Assembly (NCBI GenBank): GCA_033439255.1
Contig: CM065882.1
Location: forward strand, 1,798,001 to 1,862,000
Direction: 5' to 3'
From: Hericium rajendrae
Taxonomy: Eukaryota; Basidiomycota; Agaricomycetes; Russulales; Hericiaceae
DNA: 64,000 nt
Position numbers and translations under genes: made by a program. Below the pieces are notes generated by a model, which was not told the DNA's origin, did no database searches, and saw only the letters and a list, made by a program, of their open reading frames with translations. Below, in pieces: positions 45,257-55,587 of the stretch. Numbering within the stretch: position 1 is the first letter of the stretch; every line of letters begins with the position of its first letter.

Positions 45257-45985
45257 TCAAGGAATGATATCTTCGAGCTCGCCCTCGCGTACGCGGATCT
45301 CGACGACCTCGACCTCGTAGTCATTGATGGAGGCGATGGTGTTCGTGGACGAGGCGGACGTGGAGATGTACCCGCCGGACGGGGGCGACGTCGACGCGAC
45401 ATCTACATACGGATCAGGATCAGCGGTGCGCCGCAGCAGAATCAGAAGAGCACGCACAGCGGTCCTTGATGTAAGGCGGGACGAAGAGGTCCTGTGCGCA
45501 GCTCAGAATCAGAATCAGAGGCAGAGCGGCGCGGGCGAGCGACGGACCTGGTTCCACACGAAGCCCTGGCTGCGCTGGATGGTCAATATCGGGCGGAGCG
45601 TGACGACCGGCTGGCGGGCGTGGCGCTCGCGCTCGCGGTGGCGGCCGATGCGCTGCTTCGCCGCGGCGGCGGGGTCGACGGCGCGCTGCTTGCCCTTGTC
45701 CTTGGCGGCGCACGCGCGCTTCTCGGCGTCGCCCTCCTCGTCGACGTCCATGTTGTGGACCTCGGGGTGCGCGGCGTCGTCGCACGGCGGGGCGTCGTGC
45801 TCGTCGTCGTCGAGCTCGTCGTCGTGGTCGTCCTCCGAGTCCGAGCAGGAGTAGTCCGGGTCGTAGTCGAGGCTGGACTGAATCTGCTCGTAGCAGGCCC
45901 AGGTGGGCGGGGAGGGGGCGCGGCCGAGGGGCCGACGGCGGAAGAAGGGTGAGGCAGGCCGGGCGTAGGTCGTCGGTTGGCTCAT
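45257..45985 (-). CDS. Hypothetical acidic protein, about 200 residues
   Basis: ATG at 45985, MSQPTTYARPASPFFRRR, followed by WACYEQIQSSLDYDPDYSCSDSEDD and a long acidic run of D/E and then a KDKGKQRA basic patch. Intron GTCCGT...GCACAG joins GFVWNQ to DLFVPPYIKDR; a second (GTGCGT...ATGTAG) leads to YVASTSPPSGGYIST and the end VREGELEDIIP, TGA at 45257-45259. No known domain. The conserved-looking aromatic parts (WACYEQIQSSLDYDP and GFVWNQDLFVPPY) argue for a real gene. Divergent from THG1. Confidence 0.65.
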
Positions 45986-46329
45986 GGTGTGAGTGCGGTG
46001 CGGGTCTGCTAAAAGGTCGGCTGTCGTACTAGGACGTGAGTGGTCGCACGATATGGTATGTGGGTGTGGCGGTAGAGAGAGACTTACTATGGTTGGGCGA
46101 CTTGGAAGACGACAAAGCAGCACTTACGGTTGGGGTGGATGGTGGTTGTAGAAAGAAAGATATTGAGGCTGAGGTGGTCGTCGGAGATGTGACTGGGTGT
46201 GAAGAAAAACCGCCTTGAGCATCCGGCGAGGTCCTCTCTCTCTGTACACCCCCGAAATGGTAATCGACATTGACTCGACGCCATGCTCAGCCTCCCTGCT
46301 ACTGCACCCCAGCACTTGTCGTAAACACC
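45986..46329. promoter_or_regulatory. Divergent promoter of the hypothetical gene and THG1
   Basis: 344 bp between two start codons facing away from each other. No TATA box that I would defend. Confidence 0.5.
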
Positions 46330-47374
46330 ATGGCAGGCTCGCGCTTCGAGTATGTGAAGAGCTTTGAGCTCCCCGATCCCCTCCTACCCGGCACCTTCAT
46401 CCTTTTTCGCCTCGACGGACACGCCTTCCACCGGTACGTCCCACCGTCTGTATCTCACTTTCGCGTCTTGAGATAATCCAGTCGCGCCATTTAGATTCTC
46501 AGACGAGCATGGGTTCGAGAAACCGAACGATGCCCGCGCGCTGAATCTCATGGACCACGCCGCCCGCGATCTCATGTCCACATACAAAGACATCGTCCTC
46601 GCATTCGGCGAGTCCGATGAGTTCAGGTTTGCATCCCCCTCCCGCACTCCCGCCCCATCTAATCGTTCTCAAGCTTCCTCCTCCGCAAGTCTACCATGCT
46701 CCACAACCGCCGGCATGCCAAGCTCCTTACGACCTTGACCTCCCATTTCACCGCTTCCTATGTGCTCCTTTGGCCGAGCTACTTCCCCGACACACCCCTC
46801 CGCTACCCGCCGTCCTTCGACGGCCGCATCGTGCTCTACCCGTCCGACAAGGAAGTGCGCGACTACTTCGCCTGGCGCCAGGCCGACAGTCCGTGTCCCG
46901 TCTTCCCTCTACGACCCGCACTGACCTTCCCGCCTCAGCACACATCAACAATCTGTACAACACCGCCTTCTGGGCACTCGTCCAGCAAGGCGGCCAGTCG
47001 ACAAAGCATGCACACGAGGCACTCCGGGTACGTCCTTACCTTCTGCCCCGAAATATTCCGAGCTCATTGCAGCGCAGGGCACCGTCTCCGCGCAAAAACA
47101 CGAGATCCTTTTCTCCCGCTTCGACATCAACTACAACCTGCTGCCAGCGCAGTTCAGGAAGGGCAGCATCCTCGCGCGCGAGCCGCTCGCCGATGTCGAG
47201 CCTGATGTCGCGTCCCCCATACCCGTCCCCGAGACTAAGCAGGAGGAACAAGTTTCTCCCGCGGCAACTCCATCGCAAAAGTCAAAAAAGCCAAAGACGC
47301 AGATCGTGCTGCACCACTGCGACATCATCGGCGACGCGTTCTGGGCAGAACGGCCATGGTTGCTCACGGAGTGA
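46330..47374 (+). CDS. THG1: tRNA-His guanylyltransferase
   Basis: Adds the G at position -1 of tRNA-His, in the 3'-to-5' direction, which histidyl-tRNA synthetase needs. ATG at 46330: MAGSRFEYVKSFELPDPLLP, then FILFRLDGHAFHR with the first metal-binding Asp. After an intron FSDEHGFEKPNDARALNLMD and FGESDEFS, where an intron (GTTTGC...CTCAAG) splits the serine codon of the second catalytic motif. Then FLLRKSTMLHNRRHAKLLTTL, a HINNLYNTAFWALVQQGG exon, HEILFSRFDINYNLLPAQFRKGS and a lysine-rich linker, ending DIIGDAFWAERPWLLTE, TGA 47372-47374. Length about 290 residues, normal. A tRNA-His-like gene lies 3.6 kb downstream. Confidence 0.93.
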
Positions 47375-47486
47375 TGTCCATCAGGTAGTTCAAAATATAA
47401 ATATATATTGTATACAATGTATCCGTACAGCGAATGCGACGAGAGCAGCATGCAATGAGGCAGCGTCCGAAAGCAACGACACCCGA

Positions 47487-49763
47487 CTAACTCAGCGCAA
47501 GCAACTCATCCTCGACCTCCCGCTCGCGCTCCCTCTCCTCCCTCTCGCGCTCCTCGCGCTCCCTCTCCGCCCGCTCGCGCGCCTCCCGCTCGCGCTCCTT
47601 CGCATCGCGATCGCGCTCGCGCCCCTTCCCGCCCTTCTTCTCCCGCTCCTCGCGCTCCGCCACCTCCTGGTAGCTCAGCACATACGTCGGCACCGCGACC
47701 GCCTTGTAGTCCAGCCGCCGCTTCACGTAAAACGCCATATACACCGGCACGGGCGCCGTCAGCACCGCCTGCAGCGTCGTCGGCGCGACCTTCTCGTCGT
47801 CGAAGCGGTACCACTGCCACACCTCTCAGCACCACAGGTAGAGGGTAAAGAGAGACGTGAACGCACCTCGTCGCCCGCCCGCGCGAAGTTCGTGTAGTGC
47901 CCGTTGTCGATCTGCCCCTCGTGGTTGATCACCGCGAACAGGTCGTACTCGTACAGCGCCTCGGGGCCGGGGTACCTGCCGTGCCATCCATCGTCAGCAT
48001 TTGTCCGAAGTAAAAGCATAGGAAGGCGCACGCGAAGGGTTCCTTGGAGTCTTTGGCGGCGGCGAGCGCGGCGGTGGTGTACGGCGCCATGTTGATGCTC
48101 GCCGGGACCCGCACTGGCGTCGTAATCTTCGTCGCGGGCCCTGCGTTGGCGGCGGTCCCTTGATTGAAGCGCTGCCGACCATTGTCTGAGTGAGCAACAA
48201 CCACGACACGCAAAATGTAATCAGCGAAATGCACCTTGAACTGGAACGAGAGCACCGGCGGAAGCTTGCGAATCGATAAGCGTTTCGATGCGTCCTGTCG
48301 TACCAATATCTCAGCACACAGGCAGACCACAACCTCACCACGAAACACGCACATGTGCGCCCTTCCCGCACTTCGGACACGAGTAGTCCGCAGGCGTGAG
48401 CTTCTCCGGCTGCGTGAACCGCCTCAGGCACTCCGCGAGCGAAAGCGCGCCCCCGCGCACCTCGAGGCAGAAGTCGAGGCACGGGTCGACCGTGCCCGAG
48501 ACGCTGCCGCACCCGCTGCAGCGCACCTCGCTCATGAGCTGCCCCGCGAACGTGCCGTGCACGACGCAGTTGCACGAGACGTTCGTGGAGCCGCGCGAGC
48601 TCGCGTGCAGCGCGTTGAGGAGCGCGATGAGCGCCTCGTGCGCGTCGTGTTGCGCGTAGCCGGAGAGCGGCGCGCTTGTGCGCCAGGTTGTTGCGAGCAG
48701 CGTCGTTGGGCCGTAGGGCGCCGAGGTGGGTGAGTATATCTACCCATATCAGCGCGTGAGCTTTAGAGCGTGGAATGGGTGAGGAAGGCGTACCTCGGCG
48801 AAGAGCTTGTCCACCTCGCAGCTGGTGCAGTCTTTCGTCTTGCATGTCTTGGAGTTGTGCTTGTCGCTGAGGAAGTAGTTGCGCAAGAGCGGGTTGTGCA
48901 CGAGGCTTTGCAAGATCACGTTCAGGAAGCAGGTCTGCCCGAGATTGAGCAGCCCGCGGCGGCCTGGGCGAGAGATAGTCCAGCTCAAGTAGCATATAAA
49001 TCTAAGAGGAAAGCGCACCTTGACAGGGAAGCGGGATGGTGTCCTCAAGAGCCTGCTTGTCTTTCGATGTGGGCTCCCATGCCTGGAATGCTTCGCGCGT
49101 GCGTCTGCCTACTATGACGGGTAGACCGTGAACCCAAGGATTTGTGATACGGTGAGAGGCGTACACACCTTGGAATTTCGTGACGCGCTCTTCGATCGAC
49201 AGAATTGTCGAGCGGAACAAGCCGTCCAACGTCGCATCATGAATGAAGTCGTCGCACTCGGCGCAGAACACGGCGCCGAGCTTCACGTCCACACCTACAC
49301 CAGATGGCATGACGTCAAGCATCAGACCAGACAATCCAACAAAACTCACAAAATACATGCCCCTCCTCTCTCAAGTGCTCCGAGACATGCTCGTCCAGCC
49401 AGCACCCCGCATACGAGCAATGCAAGCACACAAACGGCCGCGCCAGCGTCTCCCCGCACGTCCCGCACGCCGGCGACGACACCTACACACAAGCAACCTC
49501 AGAACTCCCCCACTCCCCTTCACAAAAGACACACGCACCTTCCTCCGCTTTGCCGGCGGTGTGTGCACGGCGTCGTGTGCGCGCTGCGCCCGCCATCCCA
49601 CCGCGCCCTTGAACTTCGCGAGCAGACGCGTCTTGTCCGCGTCGTGCGCGAAGAGCGCGGCGAGGTGCGGGCAGCGGGCTGGGTCTGCGTCGAAGTCGGA
49701 GATGAGCGTGGAGGTTTCGGGCGGGCTTGAGAGCGAGAGGAGTTTCTCGGGGGAGAGCGCCAT
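47487..49763 (-). CDS. UBP8: Ubiquitin-specific protease, Ubp8/USP22 type
   Basis: Deubiquitinase of the SAGA coactivator type, acting on histone H2B. ATG at 49763 (MALSPEKLLSLSS). The N-terminal half carries a ZnF-UBP module: CPHLAALF, CGTCGETLARPFVCLHCSYAGC, DEHVSEHL, VFCAECDDFIHD. The USP domain follows: GLLNLGQTCFLNVILQSL (Cys box, with GQT where most have GNT), zinc pair CSGCGSVS and CPKCGKG, LSFQFKRF, and the His box DNGHYTNFARAGDE joined to WYRFDDEKV. After VYMAFYVKRRLDY comes an unusual tail of about 80 residues made of charged ER/REREE repeats, likely a long single helix; this is not part of yeast Ubp8 as I know it. About eight introns. Stop at 47487. The catalytic set is complete. 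Confidence 0.88.
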
Positions 49764-49925
49764 GGCGTCGAGCAGGTCGATGTCGAGGAGGTGGGTGAGG
49801 TCGAGGTCTTCGAGACGGCGGGCGCTCCGGCCGGCCCGGGACTAAGCGCTAAGCGACCCCGCGCGTCAAGGAGAACTCGGCGATAACTGCTCTTTTGTCC
49901 TTGTCGGACGTCCTGTCGAGACTCG
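49764..49925. promoter_or_regulatory. Compact divergent promoter of UBP8 and the HIT gene
   Basis: Only 162 bp separate the two start codons, so both genes must share upstream elements. No specific site identified. Confidence 0.5.
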
Positions 49926-50717
49926 ATGGGACTGCTGGATATTTTCTCTGTCTGCTTCTCAAGAGATAGAACCCACGACTGCGACATCTCTCCATCCGAC
50001 TCGACGCCGGCGAAAGTGCAGAAATGCGTCTTCTGCAGAGTCAGCAAGGAGAACGGCTTTGACATCGTCTGGGAGGTGCCGTCGCCGATCTCTTTTGGTT
50101 CAACGTACATGAGCTAATTACGGAGCGTGACGAAGGACGAGAAATTTATCGTGTTCAGAGACTATAGGCCGGCAGCTGAGCATCACCTTCTCGTCATCCC
50201 GCGTCGACATGTAGGTGCGTAGCCAGGCGCGTCCAGCATATTGACGATTCATCCCAACTGACATATCGTAGGTTCTGTCAAGAGCCTCCAGAAACGTGAC
50301 GCTGATATGGGTGCGATGAATGTCTGCTCTGATGACAATTCGACACGTCTCTAACGACGCGTCCAGTGAAAGACATGGCAGAAATAGGCCATGCCCGCCT
50401 GGACGAGCTCCAAGTCCCGCCAACTGCACGTCGGTGCGCCAATTCCACACTATGATCTTGAGGCGATTATGATTTTACACAGGGACCATGTCTTAAACAG
50501 GATGGGCTTCCACATCCCGCCTTTCAATAGCGTCAACCATCTGCACCTCCACGTCCTGAGCCTGCCCTTCCGAACAACCTTCCACCGCGCCAAATACCCT
50601 TTTGTTACCGCCGCCAATGGCGGCGGTCGCGATAAAGGCTGGACCTGGTTTGCCGAAGTAGGACAAACGCTTCGGATACTCGAGAAAGGGGGGAGGGTCG
50701 GGGTCATGCCGTGTTGA
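49926..50717 (+). CDS. HIT-domain protein, HINT3/aprataxin-like
   Basis: Nucleotide hydrolase or transferase of the histidine-triad family. ATG at 49926: MGLLDIFSVCFSRD, then KCVFCRVSKENGFDIVWE. Next exons: DEKFIVFRDYRPAAEHHLLVIPRRHVG, SVKSLQKRDADM, VKDMAEIGHARLDEL, and RMGFHIPPFNSVNHLHLHVLSLPF, containing the H-x-H-x-H triad. A C-terminal part FAEVGQTLRILEKGGRV follows; TGA at 50715-50717. HINT3-type proteins have this PPFxSVxHLHLH form. About 190 residues. Confidence 0.88.
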
Positions 50718-50960
50718 AATCTGTCCGAACATGGTCTGCTTCCAATCTGTATGGTGACACGTACTGTGATCATTGACTGCGGAGCTTTATTCACGGCTAG
50801 GAACGAGAGTGTAGGCGTACGGAGTCATTTAACGACGACCGCGGTGCGCAATCAGCAGGTTCCGTCTGTTGGCATAATTCAGCTGTGTTGTACTATGTAG
50901 GCGAGTTTCGTGTGGCGCGCAACCACTTATCAATACTAACCGTTTGGACGACAACTCAAT

Positions 50961-51094
50961 GTCTTTGTAGATCAGTGGTTAGATCACCACGTTGTGAGTT
51001 GTGACAACCCTTGTGTAGTTGTGACGGTTGTGACAACCCCTGTGTGATTGTGACAACCCCCGTGGCAACCCAGGTTCGACTCCTGGCAAGGACA
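50961..51094 (+). tRNA. tRNA-His (GUG) with a 62-nt repetitive intron
   Basis: All parts fold: acceptor GTCTTTG (50961-50967) with CAAGGAC (51087-51093) and one G-U pair; T8 A9; D arm GATC-AGTGGTTA-GATC; anticodon stem CCACG (50987-50991) with CGTGG (51061-51065); loop TTGTGAG with anticodon GTG at 50994-50996; T arm CCAGG-TTCGACT-CCTGG with a perfect B box; discriminator A73 at 51094, as in eukaryotic tRNA-His. The D stem shows a paired change from the usual GCTC/GAGC, which keeps pairing but alters one A-box base. The insert sits at the canonical 37/38 site and consists of copies of TTGTGA(CAACCC). A pseudogene is possible because of the odd intron. Confidence 0.7.
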
Positions 51095-51115
51095 GTGCAT
51101 ATCCAGATAAAAGGC

Positions 51116-51124
51116 TTTTTTTTT
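51116..51124 (+). terminator. RNA polymerase III T-run
   Basis: Nine T residues, 21 nt after the tRNA end, the expected pol III stop signal. Confidence 0.7.
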
Positions 51125-52044
51125 CATTGGCTATCTCAGTGTTGCTTCGGTCTCGACGATTAATCATACCACTGCTTATTGCACATGTGCCGTTCATGTT
51201 CGTGCGGGAGCCGGTGCGTAACCCCCTTTTCAAGGCAGTTGGTGTATGATATACATCTACCAACGGTCTCATTCGCAGCTCAACATCCTGCATTCTTATA
51301 TCGTGTTGAACCCGCCAAGGTGAGAGCTCTGGGATGGATATAAGTAGCAGCCTTGCAAGAAACGAATCAGGCATATGAAACTCGAGACGAAGTCCGCGCA
51401 GATGTTTTGGGCAAGCCTACAAAATAGACACCGGCTCATCCTGCAGGCGACACAGCGTTGAACGTTGATCCCTGAGACCAACATAACATACTCAAGCTTG
51501 CGATATTCCATCTCTCTTGATCAAGAGCAACTTGTCCTTCTGACGAGATGATTTGAAGACCCTTAGCGACCTTGGCGATTTCCGACGCTGTTTTTGACAT
51601 GTTCTCGTCGGATTGAACGACTTGACCTCGTCACCCCAGATTTCTCCTTCGACTCGAGAGCTTTCATCCTTGGAAACACGCTTTTCTTGCCCATTATTCG
51701 GATATACGGAGAAGGTGCAGAAGAAGTCGCGCTTATTGTTCTGCCTTGATGACCAGTCTTACAGTGTACGTAGAGAGATTGAAGGCTGGCGACCACAATC
51801 TGTAGGTAAGTTGTCCTCGGTTGATTTCAGTAAGCCATTCAACTTAAGGAGCATATTGTACTATCCAGGCCTCGGTGAACTATTGGGTCTATCGTTTAAC
51901 TCTTCCACCAGCTCGCGGAGAGCAGAACTCAACGCCATATTTCAAGAAATCCAATTCAAGCGCTATACATCTTACATCAATCCGTTATATCACAGAGCAG
52001 AGCAGCGAAGGACGAAAGCAATGATACTCCTCAGCCTGTCCTGT
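51125..52044. other. Stretch without a supported gene
   Basis: The plus-strand frame 51613-52152 (179 codons) has no recognised domain and overlaps the 3' end of the VIT/VWA gene on the other strand. I cannot support it as a gene, though an exon of something is possible. Confidence 0.4.
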
Positions 52045-55000
52045 TCAGACGCAAAGACCTCTAGCCCTCTCTACAACGCTCTTCCATACGCCCCGACTAA
52101 TCCCCCGTTGCTCGACATACTCCTTCACTTTCTCTCGCAGACCCTCAACTAAATCTGCATTGTTTTTGAGCTTCTTCTCGAAAAATGCCAGAGCGAGCGC
52201 CGTTGCCCATAATGTTCCATCCTGATCATCTTCTTGCTTCAGACCGGATGGCTCTTGAAGGACCGAGGGCCCTAGAATTGCACCCAATTCATTGCTAGGT
52301 GCGAAAGAACCATCAAAGGACTGAAGCTGGACGAGGCGGATCACATCGTTCTCGATCGGCGGCGAGGCAGGCGCTGGCACCGTCGCCAGTTGTGGGGATG
52401 ATCCGACAGGCGGGATTCCCCTGGCAGTGTAGAGTTGGGGAATGCCTCTGGCCATTCCTCCTCCTCTGAGCGTAGATACTCGTTGTGGTTCTCTGGCCAT
52501 GGATCGAACTTGAGGGGACGGACTCCTCCGTTCTGCCTTGACCGGAGGTGGCAGCGATACTCTCTTCTTCCGCCTAGGCCTGTAGTCTTCCCAGTTTGAG
52601 TCGCTCTCCAGGGAGCTCAGCGTAGAAAACGTGGCCGCGCTTGCATAGCCGTCGCCGTTCCCAGCACCACCTGCGTCGTTCCTCTCCGAACTTACGTCAT
52701 TCCTTTTCGAACCTGCGTCACTATTTTCTGCCCCTTCGTTATTGCGATCGCTCGACGCGCTTCGGCTTCGACTCCTGCTTGGACTGGCGCTCCGTGTCTC
52801 CCAACCTCCCGGAGGATATCTTCCCGTACGTGATGCCCCTCCCAACACCCACATGAAGGCATTTGATATGCCATCGAGTGCAATCTGTAAATAGTCGTCC
52901 CATCGATATGCATTGTCTTGGTTGGTCTTGCTCGGCTGCTGATCTTGTCGCTTTGCCTCCCGCCCGCGCTTCTCTCGTCGACTGGCAGCGCGACCTTCAT
53001 CAACGCCCACAAAAGACGTGAACATACTCGCCAACGAGTACTCTGTTCCGAGCTTCACGATGTCCGCCCTCTTCTGCGTCTGCTCGCCTGTGAAGTTGTC
53101 TTGCAAGTCACGAATTAGGCCCCTTGCTGCCAGCGTATGGATCATCCCTCTTCCCTGTCCAGTCACCTCATTCGGACGGAGCGGTTTGAACCTCACCATC
53201 TTCACTGGCACCTTCAAGCTCACTTCCCCGCCATTGTCGGCAAGGGTGCCGCGGATCGACACCTCGTTCGGGATTTGCGCCGTTTCTGCAATTGCAAAGG
53301 CGACGAATCGCATGCCGGAGTACAGCGTCCCAAACGTTCCTGGCGTGTGCTTGACGTTCTGACTCTGGACTCCCCATTCGATGCGCACATTCTTGACAAG
53401 CGAGGTGCGCCCTGCACGCATCAGCTGCGTGCATTTGCCTATGATTTCCTCTGCATGTAATGCCATGAGGCATACGCCATTGCCGGCTCGCGCGATCCCC
53501 TCGCACATAGCGTGCGATGCCGTGTCACCAATGCCGAGCGTAAAAACACGCAGAGGTGCGTCCGCGGCACTCCGCGAGACGGCGAGCGAGACAGCAGAGG
53601 TGACATTCGCAATGTCGTACAACTATACTCAGAACCATGTGAGTGGGGCTGCAATGATTATGGGAAAAGTGGATTGTGTGCTAACCTCTCCATCTGTTAG
53701 AACAAACAGGACGGTCCTCATGCGCTGATTCCGCTTGGTGAATACGTTCCGCAATGCAGCACCTATCTCTGTTCCGCCGTAACTCGCATCCATACCCTCA
53801 ATGTGGCGTGTCTAGGAATAAAAATGTTTATCTAGACAACAAGATCAACCTGGAAGCCACTTACTGCACTTTCGAGGACGCTCTGGCCGTAGACCTGACT
53901 TGTTCCCCAAAGAGCATCGCATATTGAACCAAAGCTGAAGATGTTCACTTGCGACCCATTGCCAGGCAGGAGCCGGAGTAGAAGTGTCAGTGTTTGCTTG
54001 GCCGTCTCAATCCTGTCTCCGCCCATGCTCCCGCTGCGATCCACGAGAAATAGGTATTCTTGCGGCGGCGCCGGAGGGAGCGAGAACTTGGGCACGACGC
54101 TCAGCTGCAGAGCGACAGTACCAGCATCTTTACCTTCCAACTTCTCAGCGAAGCACCGTGGCGCATCGAGCTCTTCTGCACGTATAACGAGCACGAAGTC
54201 ACTCGTCAAGAAGTCCGGTGATTCGAGCTGCGTCGTCGTGCGATGACGCGAGTCGGTGCTATGATGTGTCCGGTATGGCTGGACTCTCATGAGGGTGCCG
54301 TGGCTGGGGCTCGAGACTGACTTGATTTCCCCTGCAGTTTGGATACGTGCGCCAATGCGAAGGCAGGTGTTGCGCGTCGCCGACGATGCACCCAGAGTGT
54401 TGGGCGGCGGGGTTCCATAGCGCATGGCGCCGATGGCCATGGGTAGCTGCAATCGAACTTCGTCTGGATGGTCGTTGTCCATAAGGTCCATTACGCACTA
54501 TCAGACACATTAGCATCTCCCACAAAATGCTAAGACTCTGACGTGACTTACGGTGAGTGTTGTTGTTACAGTTGCCTTCGCAGGTATGGAACCCACGGAC
54601 ATGGTGAAGACTAAATCAATACTGTTATTTCTTCTGTTTCCAGACGCTGATTTGACAACTGACCATCATCTGTACTCCATTCAACAAGACCTGCGAATGT
54701 TCCTTGTTCAACTGCGGCCTTGTATTCCTCCTCCGCTATCGTCTTCTCCTTGGCCACGCCGATCACCAGCCTTCCGTCGGAGGTTTCCATTTCGAAACCA
54801 CATACAGCCGCACGTGCAGGCACGGGGAACACGTACTTCGCCCTACCTGTCGCCGACTCTCCTGGATTCGTGAAGATGTGGGAGAGCACGATGCGGGCCG
54901 ATACTGTGCGTCATTATCAGTGCACCGGCGTGTAGTAGGGCCGGAGAGACCTTACCGTCAATGAGTAGAGCCTCGATGTTAACCTCTTGGAGAGGTAGAT

Positions 55001-55058
55001 GCGCTACCTGGCCGTTCGGGCCATTGTGTACGATCGTACAAGAACTGTTTGTATCCAT
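52045..55058 (-). CDS. VIT and von Willebrand factor A domain protein
   Basis: Cytoplasmic protein of the VWA5A-like group; function in fungi unclear. ATG at 55058: MDTNSSCTIVHNG, then the VIT domain: LLIDG, ARIVLSHIFTNPGESATGRA, KYVFPVPARAAVCGFEME, AKEKTIAEEEYKAAVEQG, VFTMSVGSIPAKATV. The VWA domain follows with the MIDAS motif FLVDRSGSMGGDRIE (DxSxS), TLLLRLLPGNGSQVNIFSFG, YGGTEIGAALRNVF and VLFVLTDGE. The rest includes VRIEWGVQSQNVKHTPGTFGTLYSGMR, LAASMFTSFVGVDE-like segments, an SRSRSRSAS low-complexity linker, and a C-terminal helical domain (LWATALALAFFEKKL) as in vertebrate VWA5A. About 930 residues, five or six introns. Good overall support. Confidence 0.88.
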
Positions 55059-55587
55059 GATGGGGAAGAGTGCCTGCGTTGGATCCTTGTACCAAGATGC
55101 CTGCCATATATATATACGACGCCCATCCTGGGGCGCTTACATCCAGGGAACACATCCAGGGAACATCACCCAACTGAATAGGAAAGATTGTGAGGAGATC
55201 AGCGGTACACATTATGCTCCTCCTCCCTCTCCCTCCTCAAAGCGACTATTCTGGAGCCACATACACAGCTTTGCAGTCCAGAGATGTACAGTGCAGTGCC
55301 GAGATCTATCCTGGACATCTGCGGGAACTTCTTCGGGAATATCAGTGCACGCATGAATGTCACCACATGGTCAAAGCATCTACTGCGCACAGTACGTATC
55401 TCAGCATCTCACCTGCGGACCAGGCACCTTCCGAATACCATGAAACCAACTGTTTGGCACAGGCGCGCTTTGATAGCTCCTATTATTGTCAATGGCACGT
55501 CATGTGGCACATACCCCGAAGATAACCCATGATCTGCGATCTACGGTCGTAGCTGTACTTCGTTAGCTGAGCTTGGGCAACAGCCCA
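55059..55587. other. Intergenic, VIT/VWA promoter side
   Basis: No supported gene; small frames overlap on both strands. Contains the promoter of the VIT/VWA gene and the 3' end of the transporter gene. Confidence 0.5.

Noticed and set aside
45420-45952. Long frames on both strands over the hypothetical acidic protein
   Set aside because: Shadows caused by high GC and repeated acidic codons; no domain or splice logic.
46617-47897. 426-codon plus-strand frame
   Set aside because: Runs across THG1 in the wrong frame and antisense to UBP8; its L/A/R-rich content is a shadow of the ER-rich tail.
51613-52152. 179-codon plus-strand frame
   Set aside because: Overlaps the 3' end of the VIT/VWA gene, no recognised domain; no support beyond being open.
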